NCBI GenBank assembly: GCA_033344775.1
Contig: JAWPMT010000005.1
Location: forward strand, 2,487,001-2,551,000
Reading direction: 5' to 3'
From: Cytophagales bacterium
GTDB lineage: Bacteria; Bacteroidota; Bacteroidia; Cytophagales; Cyclobacteriaceae
Length of the DNA: 64,000 nt
Below are positions 52,773 through 62,684 of this stretch, piece after piece. Within the stretch, counting starts at the first letter, position 1, and the number at the start of each line of letters is the position of its first letter. The notes beneath the pieces are model-generated. The model made no database searches, had not been told where the DNA came from, and was given only the letters and a program-made list of their open reading frames with translations. Both the position numbers and the translations under genes were made by a program.

Positions 52773-53819
52773 TCAATTCAACAGCCAACTGGCCAGAACG
52801 AAAGTCGGGAGTATTTCGGTAGCGCAAAGGTAGGAAATAATATGAAGATTTCGATTTGAGAGTGACCTAGGAAATCTAATAAATAACCAAATCAAAAATA
52901 AAAGGCTGATAATGATGCAAAATACTGAGCCAAATAATGGACTTTGGAAATGGTAATCGAAAAACCAAAAAGCGCACCACTCTACCAGCAACATCAACAA
53001 AAGCAGGGAATTGAGAAAAAACAGATACTCGCGTAACTGTGCCCCGTCAAAGCGATAAAACCTGAAAAGTCGGGCGATGGTCCGGATCACCAATATTTTT
53101 AAGCCCATGAACAAAAGGAGAAAGCTGGAATGCTTCAAAAAGAGCATAGAGGCCTGATTAAAATCTTCGCGATAAAAACTGGAGACCTGTTGAAAACTAA
53201 TGAGCAATGCCGCAAGTACAATCAATAAAATATGCGGAAGTGTTAAGGTCGCTGTGGCGTCCGCCTCAAGTTTGTTACTCCAAAACCTGGCCGTGACTAA
53301 TTGTCGAAAAGTTGGTTCATGCAGGGATTTTAGGACAGCCCCAAAAAACAGCAATAAAACAAAGAATGATAACCAGATACCGTCTTGTAATCGGCCTTCT
53401 CGTTTTACGGGCAACTGATATCGTGCCTCCACGGACTCTTCCACTTGCAATAATGTAGCCTGGATACTTTGAAAATTTGGAGAGGACAGGGTGAAGTACA
53501 ACGTGTCACTTCGGAAAAATGACTTCAGATCCTGCAGGTTATAAACGTGACAACTGTCTATTCTGCTTTGATACAATCGGCTATTGACCCAAATATCCAC
53601 CTCATCACCACATACTGACAACAATTGTTCATCTACGCTTTCAGAAAGCAGAAAAAAGCCCCCGACTGTGATGTCATCATTACTAAAGGCCTGCACCAAA
53701 TTACTGTCTTCATAACGGAGCCAGGCACTGGATAAGTCCTGCACCAATAAGGTATCCTGCTGTGCCCAGACGACCCATGACAATAGACAGATGAACGTGC
53801 AGATGAGTGTTCTGATCAT
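52773..53819 (-). CDS. DUF4271 family membrane protein
   Basis: This 348-residue protein has a signal peptide (MIRTLICTFICLLSWVVWAQ) and a periplasmic beta-rich region (about 20-130). One helix follows near 140-162, then a C-terminal bundle of five or six helices with LTLPHILLIVLAALLISFQQ, KHSSFLLLFMGLKILVIRT and FRFYRFDGAQLREYLFFLNS, the DUF4271 domain of Bacteroidota. The function is unknown. Its ATG shares one base with the stop of the barrel protein gene (TAATG), and hemD follows 24 bases on. This makes a DUF4271-hemD-porP-gldK order. Confidence 0.86.
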   Translation of the reverse strand: MIRTLICTFICLLSWVVWAQQDTLLVQDLSSAWLRYEDSNLVQAFSNDDITVGGFFLLSESVDEQLLSVCGDEVDIWVNSRLYQSRIDSCHVYNLQDLKSFFRSDTLYFTLSSPNFQSIQATLLQVEESVEARYQLPVKREGRLQDGIWLSFFVLLLFFGAVLKSLHEPTFRQLVTARFWSNKLEADATATLTLPHILLIVLAALLISFQQVSSFYREDFNQASMLFLKHSSFLLLFMGLKILVIRTIARLFRFYRFDGAQLREYLFFLNSLLLLMLLVEWCAFWFFDYHFQSPLFGSVFCIIISLLFLIWLFIRFPRSLSNRNLHIISYLCATEILPTFVLASWLLN

Positions 53820-55450
53820 TAGAATCTGATGGAGTAGCCAAAATGGATCTTGGTGTTTCTAAAATCTATAGGTGATGCTTTGCTACTTCCGAGTGCAAAA
53901 ATAAGACGAAAGTTACCATTGTTAGTATCCAAAGCTATTCCACCGCCGAAAGCATTTAAGAAAATGGCTTCCTTAAAACTGGAATCAAATTGATCAATAG
54001 CAGCCACATCATAAAATGCCAGTAAATAAGATTGTTGCGCGACGTATTGTCGATATTCGAATTGCCACTTGAACAGGCCTGAAACAAAAAAATCATTCTC
54101 ATTGAAGCCACGAAGGCTCCTCAATCCACCAACCCGATAAAATTCATTTCTAACCAATTGATTTCCTTGTAGCAGGACGATCTCAAATTTTGAATACACC
54201 GCTCCTTGTTTAAAGACTGGTAGCTGAAACTGCGACATGAAATCCACTTGTACATTAGTGGTTCGAAATTGAAGGGTATCGTAAATGGCTTCAGGGAACA
54301 GCGTGTTTCTCCTGAATTTTTTATCCGCTACCCCTACGGAAAAATCGAGCCCAAAAGTACGTCCATAGGCAGCTACTTCTCGGATATTACCCCATCGAAG
54401 AAAAGGTCGGTATTCGGTCAATCGGTAATCCAGGCCATTAGAAATATCAGGTTCACTTGCCTGTATATCACTTGCGGAAGTTTGTAGACGCAAACCAACC
54501 TGTAAGGAAGAAGCAATGGGAACCTGCAAATCGAGCCCGAACCTGCGCTTGATAAAGAGGCTGTCTTGTCGAAGTATGGACAGGTTGAAAGCCACAGAAA
54601 CACGGGAGCCTAACAAAAAAGGATGCCCATATCTCAGATCGAGGCTTTGTGATTCCGGAGAGAATCGGTTCCAGTCCAGAAACAAGGACTTTCCTGATTG
54701 AAACAAATTGTTGAGGTCTAATTTCAGATAGCCCGTTACTGTAGAACCTCCTTCTGCTTTTGGAAGGAATCCGAAAATTCCTTCTACCTGATCACTTTTT
54801 ATGGATTTGGTTTTGAGGTAAACAATGGCCTTACCATTAGAGAATCCCACATCCGGAGGCTCGGAAAGTTTCACCAATGACTGGACGTTCAATCGCTGGG
54901 TGATGGATTCATACTTCCTTTCCTGATAGAGGTCGCCTGGTTTAAAGCCCAGCAAGGCATGCACATAGCGAACACTGACCTTGTCAGTTCCCGAAAGTGA
55001 CAAGGTGTCAAAAACAATCTTTGGGCCGGTAAGCAGACGTGGAATGGCCACTACTTCTGCTCCGTCTATAGCTAAGGAGTCAAAAGCAACTGTCGCAAAG
55101 GGATAGCCTTCATTTCCTAATTTGGCCAAATAGGGTTCAAATGATTGAGTCGTCCATGGTTCTGGAAACTGCCACTGGTAGGCACTGCCTTTATATAGCG
55201 TCAGTGAGAGTGTGTCCTGAATCGTACGGGTTGTGTCAAATGTCGCAAAGGGATAGCCATCCTTGATGTATTGTAATAGTATCTCCCGGATGACATGTTC
55301 AGAATTCCTGTTATTCGGAAAGTACCCGGGATCACCTGAACCGGTGGCCACTTCAATTACTTGTTGTGCCTGTGAGGGAATCAACACAATGAAAGACGCC
55401 ATCAGCCAAAGCAGAAAGCAAACAGCCGTATGTTTGCAAAAAAACCTCAT
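53819..55450 (-). CDS. BamA/TamA-like outer membrane protein
   Basis: This 543-residue protein has a signal peptide (CFLLWLMASFIVLIPSQAQ), two or so POTRA-like modules in the first 200 residues (LLQYIKDGYPFATFDTTRTI, YLAKLGNEGYPFATVAFDSL) and a C-terminal 16-stranded-type barrel of the Omp85/D15 family. GGLRSLRGFNEND contains the conserved RGF loop, and the last residue is Phe (FGYSIRF), as required for barrel assembly. It is smaller than BamA, so a specialised exporter or assembly factor is likely. Its ATG (55448-55450) abuts the TTG start of hemW on the other strand. Confidence 0.88.
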   Translation of the reverse strand: MRFFCKHTAVCFLLWLMASFIVLIPSQAQQVIEVATGSGDPGYFPNNRNSEHVIREILLQYIKDGYPFATFDTTRTIQDTLSLTLYKGSAYQWQFPEPWTTQSFEPYLAKLGNEGYPFATVAFDSLAIDGAEVVAIPRLLTGPKIVFDTLSLSGTDKVSVRYVHALLGFKPGDLYQERKYESITQRLNVQSLVKLSEPPDVGFSNGKAIVYLKTKSIKSDQVEGIFGFLPKAEGGSTVTGYLKLDLNNLFQSGKSLFLDWNRFSPESQSLDLRYGHPFLLGSRVSVAFNLSILRQDSLFIKRRFGLDLQVPIASSLQVGLRLQTSASDIQASEPDISNGLDYRLTEYRPFLRWGNIREVAAYGRTFGLDFSVGVADKKFRRNTLFPEAIYDTLQFRTTNVQVDFMSQFQLPVFKQGAVYSKFEIVLLQGNQLVRNEFYRVGGLRSLRGFNENDFFVSGLFKWQFEYRQYVAQQSYLLAFYDVAAIDQFDSSFKEAIFLNAFGGGIALDTNNGNFRLIFALGSSKASPIDFRNTKIHFGYSIRF

Positions 55451-56583
55451 TGGCAGGCATTTATTTTCACGTCCCTTTCTGTAAACAGGCTTGTCACTAT
55501 TGTGATTTCCATTTTAGTACAAACTTAAAGCCTATGGAAGCCATGGTATGGGCCATGGATCACGAATTGCGTTTGCGGAAAGACTTTTTGGGCACAAAAC
55601 AGATTGAGACAATCTACTTTGGAGGGGGTACCCCTTCCATGATCCCTGCTACTTTGCTTCAACAGCTTTTGGATCGGGTTCACGAATTGTTTGAAGTGTC
55701 TGCTGATGTTGAAATCACCCTTGAAGCCAATCCTGATGACATCAATAAGGAGATCTTAGCCGCATGGCGCACTTCAGGAGTCAATCGGTTGAGCATTGGG
55801 ATACAAACTTTTGATGACGATCGGTTGAAGTTTTTGAACCGTGCACATGATAGTCGGGAAGCCATTCGATCTGTAGAACTGGCCAAGCAACATGGATTTG
55901 GCAACCTGACTTGCGACTTGATCTATGCCATTCCCCCAAATAGCATGGAAAAATGGGAAAGAGACCTGGACATCATGCTGGAGTTGGACATCCCACACCT
56001 TTCTTTATATGGGCTCACCGTGGAATCAGAAACGGTATTTGGGAAATGGAAATCTGCTGGGAAACTCAAGGAAGTTACCGAATCGGCCAACGCCGACCAA
56101 TACGCTCATGCCATCAATACTTTGTCACAAGCCGGTTACGAGCATTATGAAGTGTCCAATTTTTGCCTTCCAGGTAGATATTCCAGACACAACAGTGCTT
56201 ATTGGTTGCAAAAACCCTATCTGGGTATAGGTCCCGGTGCGCATTCATACGATGGCCACACCCGGTCATTTGCCATCAGAAACAACACTTCATATATACG
56301 CTCCTTAGAAAAAAAGGAATTACCGTTGGAAGCCGAGGACCTTAGTCCCACACAACAAGCCAATGAGTACATGCTTACTCGGATCAGAACTGGCTTCGGA
56401 ATCAATCCAAAAGAAATTTCAACACTTGCCGGCGTAGATTTTTTAGAGAAATTCGGATCTCAATTAAAATCCTGGATCAATACAGGATTGATGGAAGCAC
56501 AGGGGGATATTTTTCGCTTGACTTCCCTTGGTATGATGAATGCCGATGAAATCACCTTAAAATTGTTTCTTGATGAACCCTGA
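55450..56583 (+). CDS. hemW: Radical SAM heme chaperone HemW
   Basis: This 377-residue protein begins MAGIYFHVPFCKQACHYC, with the radical SAM cluster cysteines at 11, 15 and 18 in CxxxCxxC. FGGGTPSM, LEANPDDI and LSIGIQTFDD follow as in HemW/HemN-like proteins. It lacks the extra N-terminal features of oxygen-independent coproporphyrinogen oxidase, so heme delivery is the more likely role. The start is TTG at 55450, since no earlier start codon is in frame and the family normally begins M-A-G-I-Y. The start shares a base with the start codon of the divergent outer membrane protein gene. Confidence 0.92.
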   Translation: MAGIYFHVPFCKQACHYCDFHFSTNLKPMEAMVWAMDHELRLRKDFLGTKQIETIYFGGGTPSMIPATLLQQLLDRVHELFEVSADVEITLEANPDDINKEILAAWRTSGVNRLSIGIQTFDDDRLKFLNRAHDSREAIRSVELAKQHGFGNLTCDLIYAIPPNSMEKWERDLDIMLELDIPHLSLYGLTVESETVFGKWKSAGKLKEVTESANADQYAHAINTLSQAGYEHYEVSNFCLPGRYSRHNSAYWLQKPYLGIGPGAHSYDGHTRSFAIRNNTSYIRSLEKKELPLEAEDLSPTQQANEYMLTRIRTGFGINPKEISTLAGVDFLEKFGSQLKSWINTGLMEAQGDIFRLTSLGMMNADEITLKLFLDEP

Positions 56584-56617
56584 AACGCATAATTTTAAAG
56601 ATCAGCACCAGATGTAG

Positions 56618-56983
56618 ATGGAAACAGAAAAGAAGAAAGCGCTCATCTTACTCAAATCACTCATCTTCCATTACCATGGCCTTGACCATGACGAAAAGGA
56701 ATTGCTCGATGAAAGTGTGAGAAAATTAGATGCCGAAGACGAGTTGGACTGGGCCCTGGACTTCATTGCCCGGGACTATCTGTCTGCTTTTGATCGGGCA
56801 CGGGAATTTCTGCATAAGGCGTTCATCAAAATGGAGGAGTCCGAGCGTCTGGAGCACCTGCTCGATGTTTGGGAAGATAACCATAAGAAAGGCTATGTGA
56901 CCGAAATGGAAACCACAGCCATGATCAACCTGGCCAAAGACTGGTCCATTGACAAGGCATTTTTAGGAGAAGTGAATCATTGA
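56618..56983 (+). CDS. Small conserved acidic helical protein, unknown function
   Basis: This 121-residue protein is all-helical by appearance and rich in Glu, Asp and Lys. It contains KALILLKSLIFHYHGLDHDEKELL, ALDFIARDYLSAFDRAREFL and MINLAKDWSIDKAFLG, with no signal peptide or membrane helix. The HYHGLDHDEKELLDESV stretch has the look of an acidic turn in a helical bundle such as TerB, but I cannot assign it. It follows hemW by 34 bases in the same direction and ends three bases before the stop of the convergent purU. It is probably in an operon with hemW. Confidence 0.7.
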   Translation: METEKKKALILLKSLIFHYHGLDHDEKELLDESVRKLDAEDELDWALDFIARDYLSAFDRAREFLHKAFIKMEESERLEHLLDVWEDNHKKGYVTEMETTAMINLAKDWSIDKAFLGEVNH

Positions 56984-56986
56984 TGC

Positions 56987-57856
56987 TTAGTCAAAAACCA
57001 CCGTCTTGTTATCGAGACACAATACCTTCCTGTTGATATGGGCCCAAATGGCCCGAGAAAGCACAATTTTTTCAAGGTCTTGCCCTTTGCGAATTAAATC
57101 CGCGACTGAATCCTTATGCGAGATCTTGACAACATCTTGTTCAATAATTGGTCCCGCATCCAGATCTTCCGTCACATAATGACTGGTCGCTCCAATGATC
57201 TTCACCCCTCTTTCAAATGCCTGATGATAAGGCTTGGCACCGGGAAAAGCAGGCAGGAATGAATGGTGGATGTTAATGATTTGATTAGGATATTTCTTAA
57301 TAAAATCAGCAGATAAAATCTGCATGTACCTGGCCAATACGACAAAGTCTACCTCATATTGATCAAACAGCGTTTTTTGCTGTTCCTCCACTTCTTCCTT
57401 ATTCGATCGATTGACCTCAAAATGATGAAAGGGTATGCCAAATTGTTGAGCAATATGTTCGGAAGACCGGTGATTGCTGATGATACAAGAAATCTCAAAT
57501 TCCCAATCGGGGGATATTTGTCGGCTCAAGATATCGTAAAGACAATGCGTGCTTTTTGAAACCATCAAAGCCATTTTCGGTACCTGATCAGAAAAATGCA
57601 ACTTCCAGGTCATTTGGTATTTCGAGCCAATGGATTCTTCGAACGCTCGACCGATGGCTTCCCTTGGGATCAAAAACCCTTCAAGTTCCCAACAAATTCG
57701 ACAGAAAAACATTTCATTATGTGCATCGACGTGTTCGTCCAAATCCACAATGTTTCCAGCATTCTGCCCAATGAATTGCGTAATGACAGTGATCAGTCCG
57801 ATCTTATCGGGACAGTGGATGAGTAAAATAGCTTGATCAGAGTTGTTAGCAGACAT
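56987..57856 (-). CDS. purU: Formyltetrahydrofolate deformylase
   Basis: This 289-residue protein has an N-terminal ACT domain (AILLIHCPDKIGLITVITQFI) and a formyltransferase-like catalytic domain. The latter shows VLARYMQILSADFI, NIHHSFLPAFPGAKPY and GATSHYVTEDLDAGPIIEQD, which carry the catalytic Asn, His and Asp of the family. PurU hydrolyses 10-formyl-THF to formate and THF, balancing one-carbon pools. Length is typical. The ATG is at 57854-57856; it is separate from queG, whose stop lies 52 bases upstream. Confidence 0.96.
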   Translation of the reverse strand: MSANNSDQAILLIHCPDKIGLITVITQFIGQNAGNIVDLDEHVDAHNEMFFCRICWELEGFLIPREAIGRAFEESIGSKYQMTWKLHFSDQVPKMALMVSKSTHCLYDILSRQISPDWEFEISCIISNHRSSEHIAQQFGIPFHHFEVNRSNKEEVEEQQKTLFDQYEVDFVVLARYMQILSADFIKKYPNQIINIHHSFLPAFPGAKPYHQAFERGVKIIGATSHYVTEDLDAGPIIEQDVVKISHKDSVADLIRKGQDLEKIVLSRAIWAHINRKVLCLDNKTVVFD

Positions 57857-57908
57857 GTTTTTGATCGTTACAACTCATTTCTGGGTGCAGCGAAATTAGT
57901 CTACCTGT

Positions 57909-58829
57909 CTATTTCGACCTTATAAACTGAAGATTTCTTTGAAGCCCAGCAAACTTTGTTCGCTTCACTGCTGATTTTTTAAAGACCTTGCGAAAGGTCT
58001 CTTCGGTGAGTTCCATCCAATCTTGCTCTTGAAAACCTTCCCACCCCTGTGGTTGAAAAGCTGGCTCGGCATTAGGTTTTGAGAAGCGATTCCAGGGACA
58101 AACATCCTGACAGATGTCGCATCCAAACGCCCATCCTTCCATTTTTCCCTTGAATGCTTCAGGAATAGATTCCTTTAATTCAATTGTGAGATAGGAAATG
58201 CACTTGCTTCCATCAACCACATATGGCTCGGGAATTGCATCAGTGGGACAGGCATCTATGCATCGGGAACAAGTACCACAATAGTCTTTCATCGGTCCAT
58301 CAGGCACTAGTTCCAAATCAATAATTAGTTCCGCTAAGAAGAAAAAACTTCCCATCTCACGATTGAGCAATAAGGTGTTTTTCCCCACCCAACCTAAGCC
58401 AGCTTTAGCTGCCCAGGCTCGCTCATGAACTGGCGCCGAATCCACAAAAGCCCGACCGGAGATCGCTCCAATTTGCTCCTGTAGCTTGTCTAAAAAGTCG
58501 TGGAGCTTTTGTTTGATTACATGATGGTAATCCTGGCCATACGCGTACTTGGCAATCTTGGGCCCGTTGGACTCGTGTATCTTGTCCGGATAATAATTAT
58601 AGATCAATGAAACCACAGATTTAGCTCCGGGTACCAGCCTGGTTGGATCAAGGCGCTTTTCGAAATGGTTTTCCAGATAGCCCATCTGACCTTGATAACC
58701 TCTTTTGAGCCAGGTTTCGAGTTTTGAGGCCTCTTCTTCTAAAAAGGCCGCTTTTGAGATACCACAAAAATCAAATTGGAGGTCTTTGGCAATGGATTTG
58801 ACTAAAGCGGTGTGCTTGTCAATGTTCAA
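57909..58829 (-). CDS. queG: Epoxyqueuosine reductase QueG
   Basis: This 306-residue cobalamin-dependent enzyme reduces epoxyqueuosine to queuosine in tRNA wobble positions. It has the 4Fe-4S ferredoxin signatures [16 protein letters not shown] and [11 protein letters not shown], the N-terminal [20 protein letters not shown] and the cobalamin-site-like [20 protein letters not shown]. It is shorter than the E. coli protein at the C-terminus, as in other Bacteroidota. Its ATG overlaps the ruvB stop by four bases (58826-58829), so the two are co-translated. Confidence 0.95.
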   Translation of the reverse strand: MNIDKHTALVKSIAKDLQFDFCGISKAAFLEEEASKLETWLKRGYQGQMGYLENHFEKRLDPTRLVPGAKSVVSLIYNYYPDKIHESNGPKIAKYAYGQDYHHVIKQKLHDFLDKLQEQIGAISGRAFVDSAPVHERAWAAKAGLGWVGKNTLLLNREMGSFFFLAELIIDLELVPDGPMKDYCGTCSRCIDACPTDAIPEPYVVDGSKCISYLTIELKESIPEAFKGKMEGWAFGCDICQDVCPWNRFSKPNAEPAFQPQGWEGFQEQDWMELTEETFRKVFKKSAVKRTKFAGLQRNLQFIRSK

Positions 58830-59851
58830 AACAACGTGCCCATTTTTTGCGGGGGAATCTCACCCAAATGCTGATAGGCCAATTCGGTCGCCTGACGTCC
58901 ACGAGCAGTTCTCTTGATGAAGCCTTCCATGATCAAGAACGGCTCATAAACTTCCTCGATGGTTTCCGCTTCTTCACCACAAGCGGTAGCAATGGTAGAA
59001 AGCCCTACCGGTCCCCCTTTGAATTTCGTGATGATGGTGGCAAGGATACGATTATCCATTTCATCCAAGCCATGATCGTCTACATCCAGGGCATTCAACG
59101 CCATTTTTGCAATGTCGAGCGTGATAGACCCATCTCCTTTTACCTGAGCAAAATCCCGGGTTCTTCTAAGAAGGTTGTTTGCTATCCTTGGGGTACCTCG
59201 GCTTCGTCTGGCTATTTCGTATGCGGCTTCTTCATCGATGGCTGCCCCCAAAATATCTGCGGATCTGCCCACTATACGCGTCAAGAGCTTCGCATCGTAG
59301 TATTCCAACCGGGCGTTGATCCCGAATCGTGCTCTTAGAGGAGCAGTTAATAATCCGGAGCGAGTAGTAGCTCCTATTAATGTGAATGGATTCAATCCAA
59401 TTTGCACCGTACGGGCATTTGGACCGGAATCAAGCATGATGTCGATCTTGTAATCTTCCATCGCTGAATACAGGTATTCTTCCACGATGGGATTCAATCG
59501 GTGGATCTCATCAATGAACAGCACATCGTGATCTTCCAGATTGGTAAGCAAGCCAGCTAATTCTCCAGGTTTATCCAGCACTGGCCCACTGGTGATCTTG
59601 ATATTTGAGCCTAATTCATTGGCAATGATGTGAGAGAGGGTAGTTTTTCCCAGGCCAGGAGGGCCGTGCAATAGTACATGATCGAGGGGTTCACCACGCA
59701 TTTTTGCCGCCCCTACAAAGATTTTGAGGTTGTCAACCACCTTTTGCTGCCCACTAAAGTCTTCGAAACTAAGCGGCCGCAGTGCTTTCTCAAACTCTTT
59801 CTCCGATGATGACAAGTCGTCACCTTCACCCGTTAAATAATCTTCTCTCAT
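58826..59851 (-). CDS. ruvB: Holliday junction branch migration helicase RuvB
   Basis: I start at the ATG at 59849-59851 ([12 protein letters not shown]), giving 341 residues as in most RuvB. Frames starting further upstream would extend it by 28 residues into the promoter region. Motifs: [18 protein letters not shown], Walker [11 protein letters not shown], the [11 protein letters not shown] Walker B, the [18 protein letters not shown] sensor/arginine finger and the winged-helix end [17 protein letters not shown]. RuvB is the hexameric AAA+ motor that pulls Holliday junctions with RuvA. It is followed directly by queG. Confidence 0.97.
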   Translation of the reverse strand: MREDYLTGEGDDLSSSEKEFEKALRPLSFEDFSGQQKVVDNLKIFVGAAKMRGEPLDHVLLHGPPGLGKTTLSHIIANELGSNIKITSGPVLDKPGELAGLLTNLEDHDVLFIDEIHRLNPIVEEYLYSAMEDYKIDIMLDSGPNARTVQIGLNPFTLIGATTRSGLLTAPLRARFGINARLEYYDAKLLTRIVGRSADILGAAIDEEAAYEIARRSRGTPRIANNLLRRTRDFAQVKGDGSITLDIAKMALNALDVDDHGLDEMDNRILATIITKFKGGPVGLSTIATACGEEAETIEEVYEPFLIMEGFIKRTARGRQATELAYQHLGEIPPQKMGTLF

Positions 59852-59925
59852 TGCTGAAAAACAAATATAGAGGGATTGGATTTTAGAATATGTCGATGAC
59901 GTAATATTGCGTAAATTTTCGGGAC

Positions 59926-60969
59926 ATGCCTTCACGCGCCATCCGGGTCATCGGAGTTCTGCTTTTTGCCATTGCATTTGTCTATTTCATACGGCTGTCG
60001 AATTCGGACGAGCCAACCCAACAGGAATTTACCGGCCAAACCATGGGCACCATTCCGTACACGGTAAAGGTGATTTCCAAAGAGTCCCTTCCTATCAGCT
60101 ATGGCATTGATTCTGTGCTGAAAGCATTTAACCAATCTTTGTCCACCTATATCCCGGATTCGGAAATCTCCACATTTAACCGACTGGACTCGTTGGTTTA
60201 TGAAAGCGAGATGTTTTATCCCGTTTTGGAAAAAAGCAGGGAAATTCATGAGGCTACTGCAGGGGCTTTTGATCCAACAGTGGGGCCTTTGGTCAACATA
60301 TGGGGATTTGGCCCTGATAAATCAATCGATGTTCCGGATTCAACGCAGATCGATTCTTTGCTGCGATTGACAGGATTTGATCGAATTTTGTTCAACACCT
60401 CTTTCGTCGCCAAGCAACCTGGCATGTACCTGGATTTTAGCGCCATTGCAAAAGGCTATGCCATTGACCTGGTTGCTGAGTTTGTAGAGGCAAAAGGAGT
60501 CACCAATTACCTGGTGGAAATTGGAGGTGAATTACGAGCCAGGGGCAAAAACCTTAAAAACGAAAGCTGGTCGATCGGGATTGATGATCCCCTGGTAGCC
60601 AAGAATGAGCGAAAAATCCTTTCCATTTTGGAATTGAATAATTTATCTCTTGCAACGTCAGGAAATTATCGGAATTACTACGAAAAAGACGGAGTAGTAT
60701 ATGCTCACATCATTGATCCCCGCACTGGCTACAATCGAACACATAATTTGTTGAGTGCGTCGGTATTTTCGTCAGACTGTATGACTGCAGATGCTTACGC
60801 CACCGGATTCATGGTAATGGGACTGAAAGCATCCATCAAAGTGGTAGAGCAGGACCCTGGGTTAGAGGCATTATTGCTTTTTCAGGAAAATGGCGAAATT
60901 AAAAGTTACGTTTCCCCGGGGTTAAAGCCCGCCATCAAAGTCCTCAATTCGAGTAATTGGGAACAATAA
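59926..60969 (+). CDS. apbE: FAD:protein FMN transferase ApbE-like, membrane-anchored or secreted
   Basis: This 347-residue protein has an N-terminal hydrophobic stretch ([17 protein letters not shown]) serving as signal peptide or anchor. The ApbE fold follows: [66 protein letters not shown] and the metal-binding [13 protein letters not shown]. It attaches FMN to threonine residues of periplasmic or membrane proteins such as NqrB/NqrC and RnfD/G. It is divergent from ruvB (74 bases between starts) and upstream of a ZIP transporter. Confidence 0.95.
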   Translation: MPSRAIRVIGVLLFAIAFVYFIRLSNSDEPTQQEFTGQTMGTIPYTVKVISKESLPISYGIDSVLKAFNQSLSTYIPDSEISTFNRLDSLVYESEMFYPVLEKSREIHEATAGAFDPTVGPLVNIWGFGPDKSIDVPDSTQIDSLLRLTGFDRILFNTSFVAKQPGMYLDFSAIAKGYAIDLVAEFVEAKGVTNYLVEIGGELRARGKNLKNESWSIGIDDPLVAKNERKILSILELNNLSLATSGNYRNYYEKDGVVYAHIIDPRTGYNRTHNLLSASVFSSDCMTADAYATGFMVMGLKASIKVVEQDPGLEALLLFQENGEIKSYVSPGLKPAIKVLNSSNWEQ

Positions 60970-60996
60970 TTTGGAATTCAGGATTATTCAAAAGCT

Positions 60997-61719
60997 TTGA
61001 TCTTAATCGCGACCATATTATTAGTAACAACCCTCATCGGAGGCCTGCTGGCATATGTAGTAAAGTTTCAGTCTTCCAACCTGAAGCTTCCGTTGGTCTT
61101 TGCTGGCTCTTTCTTATTTGCGGTTACGATCATTCACATTTTACCTGAAGTTTTCGTTACCAGTGATGCTCCCATGCAGATCGGCATTTTCGTTTTGCTC
61201 GGATTCTTTCTGCAGCAATTTCTAGAAAGCTTTACAGCTGGTGTCGAGCATGGGCATTTTCATGAAGATCAGATCACGACGGTTCGATCCAGATACAGTC
61301 TAATGATCGCTTTGGTGATTCATTCATTGCTGGAAGGTGCCTTACTGACTCATGAATCTCCTTTTCATGATCAGCATGAATCCTATTCCCTGATCCTGGG
61401 AATTGTGTTTCACAAAATGCCAGCAGCATTTGCCCTAATGGCGGTCATGCGAACTTCTCGAAAAATGGCCACAAAGGATATTCTGATCTTATTGCTGTTC
61501 AGTCTGGCCAGCCCGATCGGACTCATCTTTTCCAATTACATCTTAACCATCTCCGAAGACAATTTAATCGTCTTGTTTGCGCTGGTAAGTGGCAGTTTCC
61601 TGCATATCTCTACTACTATTTTCGTAGAAACAAGCCCCAATCATAGTCTGGGCTGGAAAAGAACCATAGTCAGCATACTAGGTGCCGCAATGGCGATTCT
61701 AGTGGAATTTTTTAGTTAG
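60997..61719 (+). CDS. ZIP family metal transporter
   Basis: This protein of at least 240 residues has about seven membrane helices. Metal-site motifs of the ZIP family are in helices 4 and 5: LVIHSLLEGALLTHES (HSxxEG) and GIVFHKMPAAFALM (HKxPxx). A His-rich loop, VEHGHFHEDQ, and a second one, HDQHESY, precede or join these helices. Zinc or another divalent cation would be imported. The TTG at 60997 starts in the middle of helix 1; an ATT at 60976 in the same frame would add MQDYSKA and give a full first helix. No ATG or GTG is available, so the start is uncertain. It follows apbE by 27 bases. Confidence 0.85.
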   Translation: MILIATILLVTTLIGGLLAYVVKFQSSNLKLPLVFAGSFLFAVTIIHILPEVFVTSDAPMQIGIFVLLGFFLQQFLESFTAGVEHGHFHEDQITTVRSRYSLMIALVIHSLLEGALLTHESPFHDQHESYSLILGIVFHKMPAAFALMAVMRTSRKMATKDILILLLFSLASPIGLIFSNYILTISEDNLIVLFALVSGSFLHISTTIFVETSPNHSLGWKRTIVSILGAAMAILVEFFS

Positions 61720-61738
61720 TCTGCTCGGTCCAAAAAGA

Positions 61739-62569
61739 TCAATCCAACTGCCCGAAAACATCTCTCAGAATCTGAGAAATACGAGCGCCAGCATTGTTTC
61801 GGATGTTTCCTTCCTCTTGTTCCACTCTCAGGAATAAGCCATCCAGGCCTCTTTGTGTAGCGAACTCCGAAAGGTCCGTAACCTCCATTACTTGCAAATT
61901 GGCCAATTCTCCCAACGTGGATGATGTCAATATACCTGTGGGAATACTAGTGGAAAGAATATCGTTGTAGTCAGTAATGAAATTATTGTACAGCTGATCT
62001 ACAGAAACATCATTGACCTGAACTACATCAATGGCACTTTGTATTTGTGGTTCGTAGGTGCTGAACAAAGCCTGAAAGGTATTGTCTCTCAGGAAGGTGG
62101 TTGCCGCATTGTCCACACCACCAAACAAAATGTTGTTCGCGTCGCTGAAGGTAATTCCGGTTATCGCATCTGCGAAAATGGGAAAAGCTTCAGTGGCTGC
62201 ACTCTCTGCAGCGCGATTAATCCCTAAGATCAATTCATCCTCAATGCTTTGCAAGCTCTTGATGCCAAGTGCTTCACTTCCGGAAGAATAAAGCTGTTCA
62301 CCGGTTATCGTCCCAACCAGCACATTGATCTCCAGGGCTTTGAAGGCGTCTATGTTCGTCTGAACTTCTTCAGGCAAAAGGATCTTGTAAAGTGCGTTTC
62401 CAAAATAACCATCAGTAGCACTCAATTCATCCGAGGCAAAGCGTGCCCCTACATTTAATGCTTCCTTCAATCCGGCTACAATATCAGGACCGGAATCACC
62501 GTCTCCTTCCAGGAGTTCACATGAGGAGAATGAAACAAAAATAAGTGCAAGCAGAATCCAATTTCTCAT
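61739..62569 (-). CDS. DUF4197 family lipoprotein
   Basis: I use the ATG at 62567-62569 (MRNWILLALIFVSFSSCELL), which gives a clean lipoprotein signal with the lipid-carrying Cys17. Two starts further upstream (ATG 62584, GTG 62587) add only a few residues. The mature 260-residue protein is mainly helical: ALNVGARFASDELSATDGYFG, ALGIKSLQSIEDELILGINRAA, TEAFPIFADAITGITFSDA and VTDLSEFATQRGLDGLFL are typical of DUF4197. The function is unknown. It is probably periplasmic or outer-membrane attached. It is convergent with the ZIP gene. Confidence 0.88.
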   Translation of the reverse strand: MRNWILLALIFVSFSSCELLEGDGDSGPDIVAGLKEALNVGARFASDELSATDGYFGNALYKILLPEEVQTNIDAFKALEINVLVGTITGEQLYSSGSEALGIKSLQSIEDELILGINRAAESAATEAFPIFADAITGITFSDANNILFGGVDNAATTFLRDNTFQALFSTYEPQIQSAIDVVQVNDVSVDQLYNNFITDYNDILSTSIPTGILTSSTLGELANLQVMEVTDLSEFATQRGLDGLFLRVEQEEGNIRNNAGARISQILRDVFGQLD

Positions 62570-62608
62570 AACCTTAATATTCATCACCGTTATTCAACGC
62601 AAAATAAG

Positions 62609-62634
62609 AAAGCCTCGTGCATTCCTGAGGCTTT
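62609..62634. terminator. Terminator hairpin between the CBS gene and the DUF4197 gene
   Basis: AAAGCCTC and GAGGCTTT are perfect 8-base arms around a ten-base loop, with T-rich sequence on the minus-strand 3' side (TTTCTTATTTT). It lies 50 bases after the stop of the CBS gene and ends its transcript before the DUF4197 gene. Confidence 0.65.
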
Positions 62635-62684
62635 TAAGGCTGTTGTTTTCGTTAATTATCCGTTTTAACCAGTTCAACTGGCTT

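Noticed and set aside
58847-59338. 163-residue plus-strand frame within ruvB
   Set aside because: It is antisense to conserved RuvB motifs and has no recognisable fold.
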